A stretch of DNA of 64,000 nucleotides, taken from Rhynchopus euleeides (lineage: Eukaryota > Euglenozoa > Diplonemea > Diplonemida > Diplonemidae). A model generated the notes under the pieces. The model ran no database searches. It was not told where the DNA came from and saw only the letters and a program-made list of their open reading frames with translations. Of this stretch, positions 29,847-40,134 are shown piece by piece (position 1 is the stretch's first letter; every line of letters starts with the position of its first letter). The stretch is from contig OY723285.1 in the NCBI GenBank assembly GCA_963210315.1, positions 806,001-870,000 of the forward strand, in the 5' to 3' direction. Position numbers and translations under genes: made by a program.

Positions 29847-31269
29847 CCTTGTCTCCCAGTGTGAAGCAGTTAACCTCCGCGCGCCCCTGCCTGGCGCGTT
29901 TGTCTCGCGTGTCTACTGCCTCCGCGCGGTGGGGGTGAAGGAAGTCTGGGGCGGTCTTGAGCCGCGCCCCCGCTTTGCCTGCCACGGGCTCACCACCCGT
30001 ATCCTGATCGAGCAGATTCCCCGCGCGATCCACTGGGCCTCGAGCAAGTCGTGGGGCCTGGACCTTACCCCGTCGTATACCGAGGTGCCCGACCGGGACA
30101 CGCGAAGCGAACAGTGGGACCCTACTCCCGTAGCCCCCACCCGTGACCCCCTCGACACGGTCAGCCCGAGGTCGGCGCCGTGCGGCGCTGAGCGCTATGC
30201 CCCCCGTTCGGAGGTGCTGGCTCGCAACGTCTGCAGGGCCCACTCCAAGCCCAAGTGCCATGACTGCGACGCGGCGGGGCACAACCGAACCCTGCGAATG
30301 GAAGACTGCTGCCGGGCCCACCACCGCCAGGATGACGGACTGCCCGTGCAGTTCTGCAGCACGCACCGGCTGCTCCGCTGCGGCACCTGCAGCTCCTCCA
30401 ACATGTGCTGCAAGCGTGGCCACCACGGCTGCCGCGACCATGACCTGCCCCCCTGCGGGGTCTGCGCCTCTCTGCCTGAGATGGATGACAGACGCCCCAC
30501 CGCTTGCTGCAAGAAGGGCCACCACGCCCCTCCCGCCCCTGCGACGCCTGTGGAGGCAGACGCCCCCACCCCGCCGCCCCATGTGCCGCCAACCCCGCCC
30601 TTCCCAGAGGCGACTGCGCCTACCGTGGGGGATCTTCCCTCCACCACGCCACCCCGTGTGCCTGCGCCCCAGCCCTCCCCTGAAGCGACCCCGTGTCCCG
30701 CTACTCCCGAGCCCGCCACCCCTCCAGTTATCCTGAAGAGGCTGGCCCATACCGTGTGCTCCCCGGGCTCACCCCACCGCCACCTGATGCAGCCTCGTAG
30801 GAGGCTCTCACCCGACGGCGTCAGGCCATCCATCCCCGCCGTGGCGCAGCTGAAGCGCACCGCCTTAGAGGCGCATACCGGTTCCACCCCGGCACTGCCT
30901 GCCCAAAGGCCTAGGGTCGACCACGTGATCCCCACCGCTGACGCTGACGCTGACGTGGGCGCCGCTGATCCGGACCCACCTTCTCCTACTACCTCCCCTC
31001 CCGACGGCGTGTCCGTTGACGCAGCCCTTCCTCAAAGGCCCCGTTCTGGTGCCTCTTCCTCCTCCGCCCGTGCGCGGTCACCGCACGCGCCTACAGGCTT
31101 CCGGGCCTACCTTAATCCTCCTTCCTCACGTAGCGCGTCACCGGGCGCTACAGACCGTGTGGCGCCTGCGCCTCCTCCTCCTCCTGTGTCACTTCCCTCA
31201 CCCCACCAGAGCAGCTCCTCTCTCAAACAAGGGGAGTCTACCGGGCCGCGGGCCCGCGTAGTTAAGTAG
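29847..31269 (+). CDS. LINE-like ORF B, second part
   Basis: Continues the frame of 27725-29121 (LVSQCEAVNLRAPLPG onward). It carries the Cys/His cluster at about 30226-30525: CRAHSKPKCHDC, CCRAHH, FCSTH, CGTC, CCKRGHH, then a second CGVC...CCKKGHH module that ORF A lacks. The tail is rich in Pro, Ser and Thr and has two LKR(L/T)A words like the KRTA words in ORF A. Stop TAG at 31267-31269. No enzyme domain is recognised in this part; nucleic-acid binding by the Cys/His cluster is inference. Confidence 0.55.
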
Positions 31270-31328
31270 ACGACACCCTTGGGGTGCGAGTATTTTCGTT
31301 TCGGGGATATTCACACTATAAGCATACG

Positions 31329-32288
31329 AGAGGGGAGAGAGGGAGAGAAAGGAAGGCGGCGCCCCACGTAAGGGCTCGGAGATCTCCGCTGTGTGGCGCT
31401 CTCTTGGAGGGGCGGTGAGCCCGTCTGCGGGGTCTGTAGCCCGTCCAGCAGGTCTGTGTGCAGCACGAGCTCCGGAGCCGGAGAGGGCGCCGGAGGCGGT
31501 GCTGCATCTGCTGGTGGAACGAGGCGAGCATCATCGGGCTGGGAGCCCGGCGAGTCAGCCGCAACAAGCGCAACGTGCTCCGCATCCATCTGACGTGGGG
31601 TGGGGGAAGCAGGGGTATTCATTCGAGGGGAAGGCGAGAAAAGAAAACCAGGGAATTCGCGTGGGGTCAACGCAGATGACTCCGCAGAAGAACCCAACTC
31701 GCCCTCACTGGGCTGATCGTCGGGGCAGTGAAGAGCCAAATGCTCAATCACGCCCGGCCAAAGAAGAAGAAGAGACGCACACATGTCCCACTCTGGCTGT
31801 TGCACACACACTATCCCAGCCCCCCAGAGGGACGGGCCCTCGTCCGAGTGATCCAAACAAATGGCGGTGCGTTTCACGGCATCCTGCCCCATCGAGTCCT
31901 CGTCAGAGGTGTCCAGAACAACGGCGGTGCGTTTCACCGCAGCCGCAGCCGTCGCGTCACTATCCATCACAGACGAGGGAGGGACGTCCTCGCTGGTGGA
32001 GCCCGCATCTTCAGCGTCGTCTCCATCGTGCTCCGTGGCATCAGAGCTGCCCTCCTCTCCCTCGCTATCCGAGTTGTTGTCGTCATCGCAGCTGCTGCTG
32101 TCGTCACCCGTGCTCGCAACTTGGTCGACCCTGGGGGCGCGCCCATGGTGGCCGGCCGCGCAGCATGTCTTCACATTGGCGCAGGTGCCGCACCGCGTCA
32201 TGTGGTGTGTCTCACAGCACATCACCTTCAGGCCGTCCGCGTGGTGGTGGTGGACGCGGCAACACGCAGCTATCGTCAGTGCGTAATT
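31329..32288 (-). mobile_element. LINE-like copy A2, 5' part
   Basis: Matches 22540-23500 of copy A, encoding the second half of the Cys/His cluster and the tail. The 5' edge at NYALTIAACC abuts an AAAAAACGC / AAAAAATCAC array. Together with 26690-27724 it is one copy split by B. Confidence 0.7.
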
Positions 32289-32428
32289 CCAACAAAAAAA
32301 CGCAAAAAAACGCAAAAAATCACAAAAAAACACAAAAAATCGCAAAAAATCGCGACCGCCTTTTGTGATTTTTTGCGATTTTTTGTGGTCCGTTTGTGAT
32401 TTTTTGCGATTTTTTTTGACCCCAAAAA
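32289..32428. repeat. A/T-rich inverted array (AAAAAATCGC / GCGATTTTTT)
   Basis: AAAAAACGC and AAAAAATC(A/G)C units (32290-32352) face TTTTGTGATTTTTTGCG units (32360-32420) around CGACCGCC. The same joint is seen at 24960-25035 and 26153-26215, where R13 and T1 have been inserted between the halves. Confidence 0.65.
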
Positions 32429-32452
32429 CTTTCGACTGGCCCGACAGCCCCA

Positions 32453-32729
32453 TTTAGCCCCCTTTTGGTTCCCTTCTCCCTCCTTCAGGTTTGCACCACG
32501 GAAGTTTCAGTTCAATAGCCGTTAGCAGGGGGGGATCGGTTGGGGTGGGGGCGGCAGCGGATACAGGCAGCGCTGATATGCCTTTTTCTGAGAGTTGCAC
32601 AGCAAGCGGGGGAAAAGGCCGTGTCAAACATGCGAAGGAAATGCATAATCTGCAGAAAACAAAAGTAATACCAGCGCCGCTGCAAGGCGCGTGGGCATGC
32701 GGACCAGTGACACACACGCACACACACAC
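32453..32729. other. Unassigned flank
   Basis: Starts with the TTTAG duplication of the composite and ends in a CA microsatellite (32709-32730) that is the target of the next element. No gene is supported. Confidence 0.5.
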
Positions 32730-33082
32730 AAGCCCTCAAGACTCTTGAAGCGGCCTGACTATTTAGTGTCTTCGTCGCAGCAAGGGGGCGATATATACCA
32801 CCCTTTTTATTGATTTCACGTGTCAGTGTTTGACTTTTTCGCAACTTCATTTCTTCCTTTTCTCCCTCTCCAACCCCACCCGTGACACCACCAGGGTTTA
32901 GCTAGCCCTGGTCCGATTATCCCCGGTTCTTCGCTGAAGAGACGCGGCCGGGGGGAGGGGTACGAAGAGTACGCGTCGAAACCGGTGTCACGTCGTGTTG
33001 GGGAATCCTTCGGGAGTGCGATACTGAAGGGGAGGTGCTACTGCCCGTGCAGGGCGACACCGCCTTAAAACTTTATAACCAC
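32730..33082 (+). repeat. Left terminal direct repeat, with conserved hairpins
   Basis: From AGCCCTCAAGACTC to CTTTATAACCAC. It holds several stems: CCAGGG/CCCTGG, TCTTC/GAAGA, GACGC/GCGTC, and an enclosing CGTGACACC/GGTGTCACG. These stems are repeated in the right copy. Confidence 0.75.
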
Positions 33083-33528
33083 ACACAAACCCTCTATTCC
33101 CCCAGGCCTGATGAGCAATCCCCCCTGCCTCATGTTGTGACTTCCTTTCTACCTTGCACAAAACATCCCATTTGCCCCTTTTCTTCCTTCGAAAGTGTTG
33201 TGACTACCCCCCCTTCCCCACCCCTCGGGAGTGCCACTCCTCTGGTGGTTAAAAGTGACCCGCCGTTGTGCCTTCGGCATCTGTTGCGTGTGCCGTCGTA
33301 TTCTTCCTATGCACTAGTTATAGCTATCCGGGGGCGGCCTGCTGTCGCACCAGTGGGCTGCCCCACCTCTGCACCCTCGGTTTTTAAGATGTTCACCACA
33401 GCGGAGAATGATCCCCTTCTCTGTGGCGATCGAGCCAAGCTGGACGAGGTTCGCCTTCGGGCGAAGGTCATGTGGGCGGACAAAAGGTGCCTGCTCCTGA
33501 GACTCATCAGCAACCTGTTTCTTCCTTC

Positions 33529-33882
33529 AAGCCCTCAAGACTCTTGAAGCGGCCTGACTATTTAGTGTCTTCGTCGCAGCAAGGGGGCGATATATACCAC
33601 CCTTTTTATTGATTTCACGTGTCAGTGTTTGACTTTTTCGCAACTTCATTTCTTCCTTTTTCTCCCTCTCCAACCCCACCCGTGACACCACCAGGGTTTA
33701 GCTAGCCCTGGTCCGATTATCCCCGGTTCTTCGCTGAAGAGACGCGGCCGGGGGGAGGGGTACGAAGAGTACGCGTCGAAACCGGTGTCACGTCGTGTTG
33801 GGGAATCCTTCGGGAGTGCGATACTGAAGGGGAGGTGCTACTGCCCGTGCAGGGCGACACCGCCTTAAAACTTTATAACCAC
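33529..33882 (+). repeat. Right terminal direct repeat
   Basis: Same sequence as 32730-33082, followed by GCACACACACACAC. Confidence 0.75.
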
Positions 33883-33949
33883 GCACACACACACACTGTT
33901 TGTTTTAACACACACCTCAAATAGCTGAAATCTAGGATTGGGTTCAATA

Positions 33950-34058
33950 GGGGGCCCTCGCTACCAGTCACGGCTCGTCACAGCTCGTCAGCCAGTGAGG
34001 GGAAGTGGGCCGTGGCTCACTTTTTCTCACTCAGTCACACTTGGTAGCGAAGGCCCCC
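33950..34058 (+). mobile_element. GGGGGCC MITE with 3-bp duplication ATA
   Basis: GGGGGCCCTCGCTACCA ... GGTAGCGAAGGCCCCC, 109 bp, flanked by ATA (33947-33949, 34059-34061). It belongs to the subfamily with repeated AGCTCGTCA words. Confidence 0.88.
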
Positions 34059-34061
34059 ATA

Positions 34062-36140
34062 GGAGGGCCAAAGAAAAAAATCATCAAACGCCAGGTGGCG
34101 TGGTGGTGCACGCGAGTTTCGTCCCGCCTCTTTGAGCACGTCCTACTCACCCCTCGAGACCCTGAGGAAAGTGGGGGTACCGGGGAGCTTAGTATTGGCC
34201 CACGGGATGGCGGTTTGTACGGAAAAGAACCAGAGCCTCGGCGCAGACTGGCAGCCTGCATTGAGGACTCGGTTCGCCGCAAGGTGACTCACGCGCACCA
34301 TCACAGACACCCTTGTCTGTTGGCTTGATTATTGACGTCGAGAAGGGTAAGGTGTTGTGTTGTTATTGGCCTCCCTTCACTCTGAGGAGCGGGGGGCGCG
34401 TGTGGTGGTGGGTGGGCATGGTGCCAATCGTGACAAGGGAAGGAGATTCCCGCAAAGAAAACACAGGAGGTTGAGGTAAAAGAAAATCAGAAGATGTGAA
34501 AAAAAATCAAAAAAGAAAGGGCGTAAATATCGATAGGTTATCCCGCTCAACAACTATGTCTCGCCAGATAGTCGGTGTTGGGAGAGCGGTCAGATTACAT
34601 TGTGCGGGGGTGTGGGTGTGGTGTCATGTCAGGAAAAAGGAAAGGAGCAAAAGTCCGATATCCCTCGGACGTCTCAGGGTATGGTGTATCGGCGCTGTGT
34701 CGTGACAGGTGCGCTAGGGCATTTTGCAGCGGGATTCCGCACGCAAGGCCCGTTGATGGCAGAGAAACAAAGGCCAGCTACGCCATCCCTTCATTTGCAT
34801 TGACACTTCGGTGAGTTATTTTAATGCGTGCGACCTGTGTTGGCTGTTTTTCTGATGTGAGTCGTTCCGTTTCTTTCCGGCACCGCCCCTAGGCTTGGTC
34901 GCAACTGCTCTCCGAGAAAAAAAACTGGCTGTGTGTGAAGTGTTTGGCCAGCGGAATGAAGGAAGGAAGGAAGCAAGGAATCAAGGAACGAAGAAGGAAA
35001 ACCAGCCGCAAACGAACCACCCCCACCGCGAAGCGGTGAGGGGGGGGGGGGGGCGAGCCGTCGACAATACCCAATCGATAAATCTTCAGCTCCAACGCAA
35101 GCAATATGCGTGCGAAAGATACTTGATTTTCGTATTGGAAAGTTGGGGAAAGGGGCCCCTTAGCAACATGGATGGGGCACAGCGACCCATTCCAAGCTCA
35201 TATGCAACGCACACACTGCACGAGCCTGTTGTCTTGTGATAAGGCGCAGGGGCGGGCACCGAGTGAACTCTGCTGCCCGAAATCGCCATTTTGAGACTGT
35301 GGTGGTGGTTGTGTCCAAAGCAACGTGGCAATAGCATGACGGGTGAGTGACACACCACGTCATGACCTACTTGCTGCAGTGCAGTGCTGCCATTGTGTCT
35401 GACCCATCCAACACTGGGCTTCGTGACGCAGCGGTCCATAAAAGAACCACAGCATCTGCTCCAAAATGAATGTGCCGACCTAAGACAGCAAAATGCACCA
35501 CGCCGTTGCCATTTTCGCGCGTATGTGAGAGTGCGTGAATATATTCCATAGCTGGCTCTGCGGGAAAAAACCCCCCCCTCACCCTTCTTCTTCACGGTAT
35601 TTTTTTGTTCCATTTTCCATTTCCATCGGCGGAATCGGACGGGGCATGGGCAAGAGGGGCGTGCGGATAAAGTAGGAGGAGAAGGAAGAGGAGGAGGCAG
35701 TGGGGCCAGTGTGAGTGGTGTGGGTGGGCTGCATAAAATAGTTCGCCGCGGGGTGGGGGGGGGGGGGGGGGGGGTGGGGGTGGGGGGTGGGTACGGGGCC
35801 TCCACTTTGTATCACTTTACAACCAGGTTTTGTGAGGCACATTCACACACACACACACACACACACTGACCCTCAGCAGTTTATCACCTTTTCTGCAGTT
35901 CTAAAGTGGGGGCCCCCACCCCTCCCTACGCTCCACACAACTCACCACCTCCGCGACTGAACTGACACAAACCCCGCAAACCCGCTGCGGGTTTGCGGGC
36001 TAACGATATTTTTCCTGTCTGTGCTCTCATCATCCCCTCCGGGGAGAGGGGGGTGGGGGTGGGGGGCATTGGAATAGAAGTAGAAGGAATCACAAGGATG
36101 GAATCCCTTCACTTCCGGTGAGAGGGGGGGGGGGGGTGCT
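34062..36140. other. Non-coding stretch
   Basis: No supported gene. Contains G-runs (35040-35052, 35756-35774, 36123-36136), a CA microsatellite (35845-35866), a short GCAAACCCGC-TGCGGGTTTGC hairpin (35973-35997), and a partial D2 copy (36068-36118). Confidence 0.45.
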
Positions 36141-37124
36141 CAAGGCTGGCAGCAAATTTTTACTGCACTTTACTGCACTTTATTATACTGCATTTTACTG
36201 CATTTTATTGTATTTTATTTTCCGGATTTTTGGATAAAGTGCATGGTCCTGAGTGGTGCCTTGGGCTTCGCATACGTACAGCTGGGAGGACCACTATGGA
36301 CAGGCCAAATGCTGGTGTCACACCCACTTTACAGAGGTGCAGCCACGTCTGCAAGTTTGCGGACAGCCGCAAACCCGCAGAAGATGGCAAAAAGTACCGC
36401 TCCTGCACGGAGGTTCTCCTGAAGGTCACAGGGACGCACCAAGGCTCCGGCAGAGAATGCAGGCCGGGATGGATGTGCCCTGCCTATGTTGGGTCGGTGG
36501 GTTAGCAGGACCTGATCGGTGCGGCCTCCGCCTGGCTTCAGTCCTGCTTTGAGTGCTTTCAGTCCGCTCTGATGTCCAGCCTCCCCGAACGGGATGGTGA
36601 AGAACCCGTACGCCAGATCAGCTCAGCTGTACAACGTCCGAGGAAGGTGGACTGCCCACCGCACACCGCCGTGCTGGTCCGCCCTGCTGCGCCTGCGGTG
36701 CTGGGGTGCGCCTGCTGCCTGATTGGCCCCGGCGCTCGGAAGCAGCATCAAGCATGCCGAACAGCAGCAGGGCGGGCCTGGCGGGGGTACTGCCTTGGTG
36801 GCCTTGTGTTGGCCAGAGTGGGCGGATCAGGGTCCCCTGGCACGGCAGGTCAGCGTCCTGCCCACCGTCACGCCGAGCCACCCCTACAACACGCTCTCCT
36901 GCACTTTATTGCACTTTACTGCATTTTACTGCACTTTACTGCATTTTATTGCACTTTATTTTATTTTATTTTATGGGGGCCCTCGCTACCAAGTGTGACT
37001 GAGTGAGAAAAAGTGAGAAGTCAGCCATGTTTGGCTGACAACTGACGACTCGTGACTCACAGTGACTCGTAGCGAGGGCCCCCTATGTTTTTTATTTTTA
37101 AAATGCAGCATTTGTCCAGCCTTG
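36141..37124. mobile_element. Non-autonomous hAT element O, copy 2, with 8-bp duplication
   Basis: Ends CAAGGCTGG / CCAGCCTTG, directly flanked by GGGGTGCT on both sides (36133-36140, 37125-37132). About 98% like the outer part of 7655-13338. No transposase is encoded. Bases 36975-37083 are a later MITE insertion. Confidence 0.92.
36975..37083 (+). mobile_element. GGGGGCC MITE with 3-bp duplication TAT
   Basis: 109 bp, GGGGGCCCTCGCTACCAAG to GTAGCGAGGGCCCCC, flanked by TAT. The corresponding spot in element O copy 1 (13290-13310) reads TTTATGTTTTTT with a single TAT. The copies at 48715 and 50175 are almost the same. Confidence 0.92.
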
Positions 37125-37132
37125 GGGGTGCT

Positions 37133-37812
37133 TAATTGTCGTATAGTGTCGTAGAGTGAAGGCGGCAGACAGTCTCCCAGCACCCTTTCTCCCAAAAGGT
37201 TGTCCATTTTTTTGTAGTCACCACACCCTCCGGTGAGAGGGGGCGGGGGGGCGATGGTGCTGTCTCAGGTTCTTCTTCTAGACGTTTTAGCACAGAACAA
37301 AACCCAGGCAGGAGCCCCTCTGTAGCTGTGTGGTAATAAAAAACACACAGGGGAGGCTTCGAGATAGAAGAGAGAGGGGGGGGAGAATGCCTGCCTACCC
37401 ACACACAGACAGAGAGGGGGTGGGTGGGTGGGGTGAGGGTGAACACAACTGACACGGGATACACCACGGGGGAAGTGTTTAAAATCTGGAGGGTGTGTGG
37501 GGTGGGAGGGGCGTTGCTGTGTGCGGATTATTTTTTTTTGCCATTTTTTTTGTTTTTGAAATTCGAGCGGGCTCACACAGCCAGAGCATATTATAGGGGG
37601 TCTAAACTGAGGCGATCCCTCACATTTAAGGGAAAAAAAAAAAGATTTCCGGGAAAAATCCGGGGTGGTGGTGGAAAACTGGTGGCGGCTGGGTAGCCTC
37701 GCAAATGAGAGTGGACTCATGTCCGGTCAGACTGCGAGCAACTTACCCGACCGTTTTTCTGTCCAGTTTCTTTGTCAAACTCCGAGAAAACGCAGGTCGC
37801 GAAGGGACGAAC
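37133..37812. other. Non-coding stretch
   Basis: Pyrimidine/purine-rich with no supported gene; GTCGAGAGTGAAG-like words occur near 37136-37160. Confidence 0.4.
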
Positions 37813-38381
37813 GTTCACTACCGTGGCCTCCGGCGGCTGGGGGGCTCCGCCCCCCAGACCCCCCTGTGCCGTCTGCCTGTCTTATATCCAACACCCTTTG
37901 GGGTCAATTGATGGAATACAGACCACCCCGGGAGGATGCAGGCAGCTCACAGAATCGTACGGTTACAAGGAACAGATGCTCACTACCGTGGCCTCCGGCG
38001 GCTGGGGGGCTCCGCCCCCCAGACCCCCCTGTGCTGTATACCTGTCTTGGATCAAACCCTTTGGGGTCCCATCAGGGAATGGGATGCAGCCCACCCTGTG
38101 TAGCCCCTGGAGGACGCAGCCAGCTCATGCAGAATCTGTACCCACGGAAGGAACAGCCCGGAATCTGTACGCCCGGAAGAAACAGATGTTCACTACCGTG
38201 GCCTCCGGCGGCTGGGGGGCTCCGCCCCCCAGACCCCCCTGTGGCATGTGCATGTATTGTATCCAAGTCCTTGCACGCCCGGGTCTGCGGCAGATCGGTC
38301 CCGAGATCCATTTTTTGGACTAACCTCCGGCACCCGAGGCTGGACCCGAGCACGGATCCCTGAGAGAGGAACCGGGAGGTG
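37813..38381 (+). repeat. Array of three GC-hairpin repeats (GCH 1-3)
   Basis: A ~56-base core (37813-37868, 37979-38033, 38188-38244) reads TTCACTACCGTGGCC, TCCGGCGG, then the hairpin CTGGGGGGC-TCC-GCCCCCCAG and ACCCCCCTGTG. Cores are virtually invariant, while the 110-155-base spacers differ but share CCCTTTGGGGTC and GGACGCAGCCA words. One frame reads FTTVASGGWGAPPPRPPC in every core; whether it is translated is unknown. The downstream part of GCH 3 (GACCCGAGCAC...GAGAGGAACC) recurs after 58147. Confidence 0.8.
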
Positions 38382-40134
38382 ACCCATTCACCACAAGACT
38401 CGCTTGCCAGGGGGTCCGCCAAAAAATCGGGGAACGCCTCACATTTAAGCCCAAATGAGCGTAGATTTCGCCCCTATAAAATGCCCTGCACACAGCACAC
38501 AGCAAAAAAAAACACAGGCCAGGATTTGTCTCAAAACCTCAAGGTTTTGCCCCACATCTGCGAGGGATGTGGGTGAATGGGCCGAACGCAAACACCCCCC
38601 CAGGAGGCAGTGTGGCAGCAGCATATGAAGTCGCTACCCGATAAGCTTTGGCCCTTTCAGCGCGAGGGGGGTGGGGGTGGGGGGTGGTGGGCTGGGCTGG
38701 GGGGGGGGGGGGGGTTTGGGGTGTTTCTTTTGCAGGGTTTGGTGTAAAAAAAAGCGAGGAAAGCAGCAGGGTGAGTAAAAGAGAAAGAGAAGAAGAGAGA
38801 GGGAAAGAGATCGGGATGGAGGTGAAAAGCGAGGAGAGGAGGGGGGGGTGGGGTGGGGTGGGGTGGGGTGGGGGTGGGTGGGGCGGGTGATGGTCAGTCG
38901 CGAGGATTCGTAATAAAATGGGTCGCCTGGGGAGTGGAGGGGGGGGGGGGGAGAAGATTGCCCACCATCAGACAAACTTCTTCGGGCGGGGGGTGGGGAG
39001 TCAAAGAGGCCGGCAAGCCGTCGAGGTGGGGAGGGGTGGCGGTGGCGGTGGCGGTGGTAGTGGTAGCGGGGCATCAGCGATAGAAACGCACCCAAACAAC
39101 AACGAGAAGGAGTTAGGGAGATCCGCGGAAGAAGGGGGGGTGTGGGGGGAGGGGGTGGTTGGCAACCCACGGGTCCAACATGTGCTGTGCAATGCAAAGG
39201 AGAGGATTGAAGGGAAGGGGGGGGGGGGCATCGAATGGGGTAGGCAGGGGGGGGGGGCAGTGAAATAGAAGTAAGAAGGGAGCACAAGAATGATCACCCT
39301 TCACTCGTTGTGCAGGTTGTGTCTGAGGTTGTGCTGTCTGGGATTGAGGGGGGGCATGGTATGGAGGAGGCGAAAACGCATGCCATGCGGTGCATGCGCG
39401 CAGGCCTGGGCGGGGAACGAGCCCTTTTTCCAGGTTTTTTGAGTCGGGGAACCAGGTTTTTTCTAAGAATTTTTACAAGGGATTTTTTGCTCGCCCCCCC
39501 ACAGTTTCCAGGCGCGTGCCCGTCAGGCGGGACTTTTTCTCTGATTTCTCTCCGCGTCATCATGTGACAGCTCTTGAGTGATGCCCAGAGATGCTTGCGG
39601 CAGAGAGTGCCCCTCATGCGCGTTACAGCTGAAAATGAATGAGGATCATCTGGCACTCGTTCTCATCGGGGGTTGTACTCCGCAGGGACTCAATACACCT
39701 TGGCACTCTCGCAGGGCTGGACATGCCAGCAGCTGGAGGACAGTTATAAAGCTGCCACTCCCCGACGCCACCCACCTGCTGGCCCCTTCAGGTCTGAAAG
39801 CCCAAAAGCTCCCGGGGATTTTTGCAGTGGTGCGCACCATATTCAGCGCAGTAGGGTGATCTCTCCGATTTTCCAAAACTGCTGGTTTACTGGTTTGGGG
39901 AACGGTCGTCGGCAGACCGTTGAAATGCCCGTGTTAGCAAGGCACACTCACGTTTCAGGTAGCGTGTCGCGTGTCACGCATGTCGCGAACGCGGCAAGTG
40001 TACCTCCCAGGTGGGGAAGCCCGACCTCCTGTCCGATGTCAGTCAGGCTTCGAAGAAGCGCTTCATGGATGCGGCGCTGACCTCCTACGCTGCACTGTAC
40101 CCGGGGAAGTGAGATAGATGGACGGGCACACGCT
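38382..40134. other. Non-coding stretch with long G-rich tracts
   Basis: No gene is supported. G-runs are at 38700-38714, 38841-38884, 38940-38951, 39219-39229. A D2 copy is at 39258-39328. TTTTTTCTAAGAATTTTT at 39457-39474 has an inverted partner at 40539-40556, enclosing the next two GCH copies. Confidence 0.45.
39258..39328 (+). repeat. Dispersed repeat D2, copy 3
   Basis: CAGTGAAATAGAAGTAAG, CACAAGAATGATCACC, CTTCACTCGTTGTGCAGG; close to 18885-18962. Confidence 0.6.

Larger units (their letters stand above)
27725..31328 (+). mobile_element. LINE-like copy B inserted into A2, with 7-bp duplication
   Basis: AGAGGGG flanks the unit on both sides (27718-27724 and 31329-31335), and copy A keeps a single AGAGGGG at the matching place (22544 region). 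The unit is antisense to A2. It has a long frame, a short 3' region with a CACCC-TTG-GGGTG hairpin, and no poly-A. The 5' end starts inside coding sequence, as 5'-truncated LINEs do. Confidence 0.75.
21467..32452. mobile_element. 11-kb composite with inverted ends and 5-bp duplication TTTAG
   Basis: Left end TGGGGCTGTCGGGCCAG at 21467 is the exact inverse of the right end finishing at 32452. The inverted match continues about 35 bases (AGTCGAAA, then T/C-rich, GGTCAAAAAAAATC). TTTAG lies directly outside both ends (21462-21466 and 32453-32457). Inside, A/T-rich arrays of AAAAAATC(A/G)C follow each end and LINE-like copies abut them. The simplest reading is an old inverted-repeat element whose A-rich core was filled by successive LINE insertions. 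The superfamily is not identified. Confidence 0.65.
32730..33882 (+). mobile_element. Short element with long terminal direct repeats (TRIM- or retrozyme-like fossil)
   Basis: Two ~353-bp direct repeats (32730-33082 and 33529-33882, differing by about one base) enclose 446 bases. The whole sits inside a CA microsatellite whose GCACACACACACA appears on both sides, as a target duplication would; in simple sequence this is not decisive. No coding domain of an LTR element is present. The near-identity of the repeats means the insertion is young. A tandem duplication is the alternative. Confidence 0.5.

Noticed and set aside
33107-33116. CTGATGAG as a hammerhead core
   Set aside because: The nearest GAAA is some 75 bases away with no pairing stem between them.
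37772-38323. 183-codon ORF across the GC-hairpin array
   Set aside because: Other frames and the opposite strand are also open over the cores, and the 40-kb copies lie on the other strand; no evidence favours translation.
37584-38486. TATAGGGG inverted pair around GCH 1-3 as element ends
   Set aside because: Similarity is limited to about ten bases and no duplication flanks it; a CCTCACATTTAA word repeats in direct, not inverted, order.
38640-39300. Proline-rich minus-strand ORFs
   Set aside because: They are produced by G-rich simple sequence read on the other strand.
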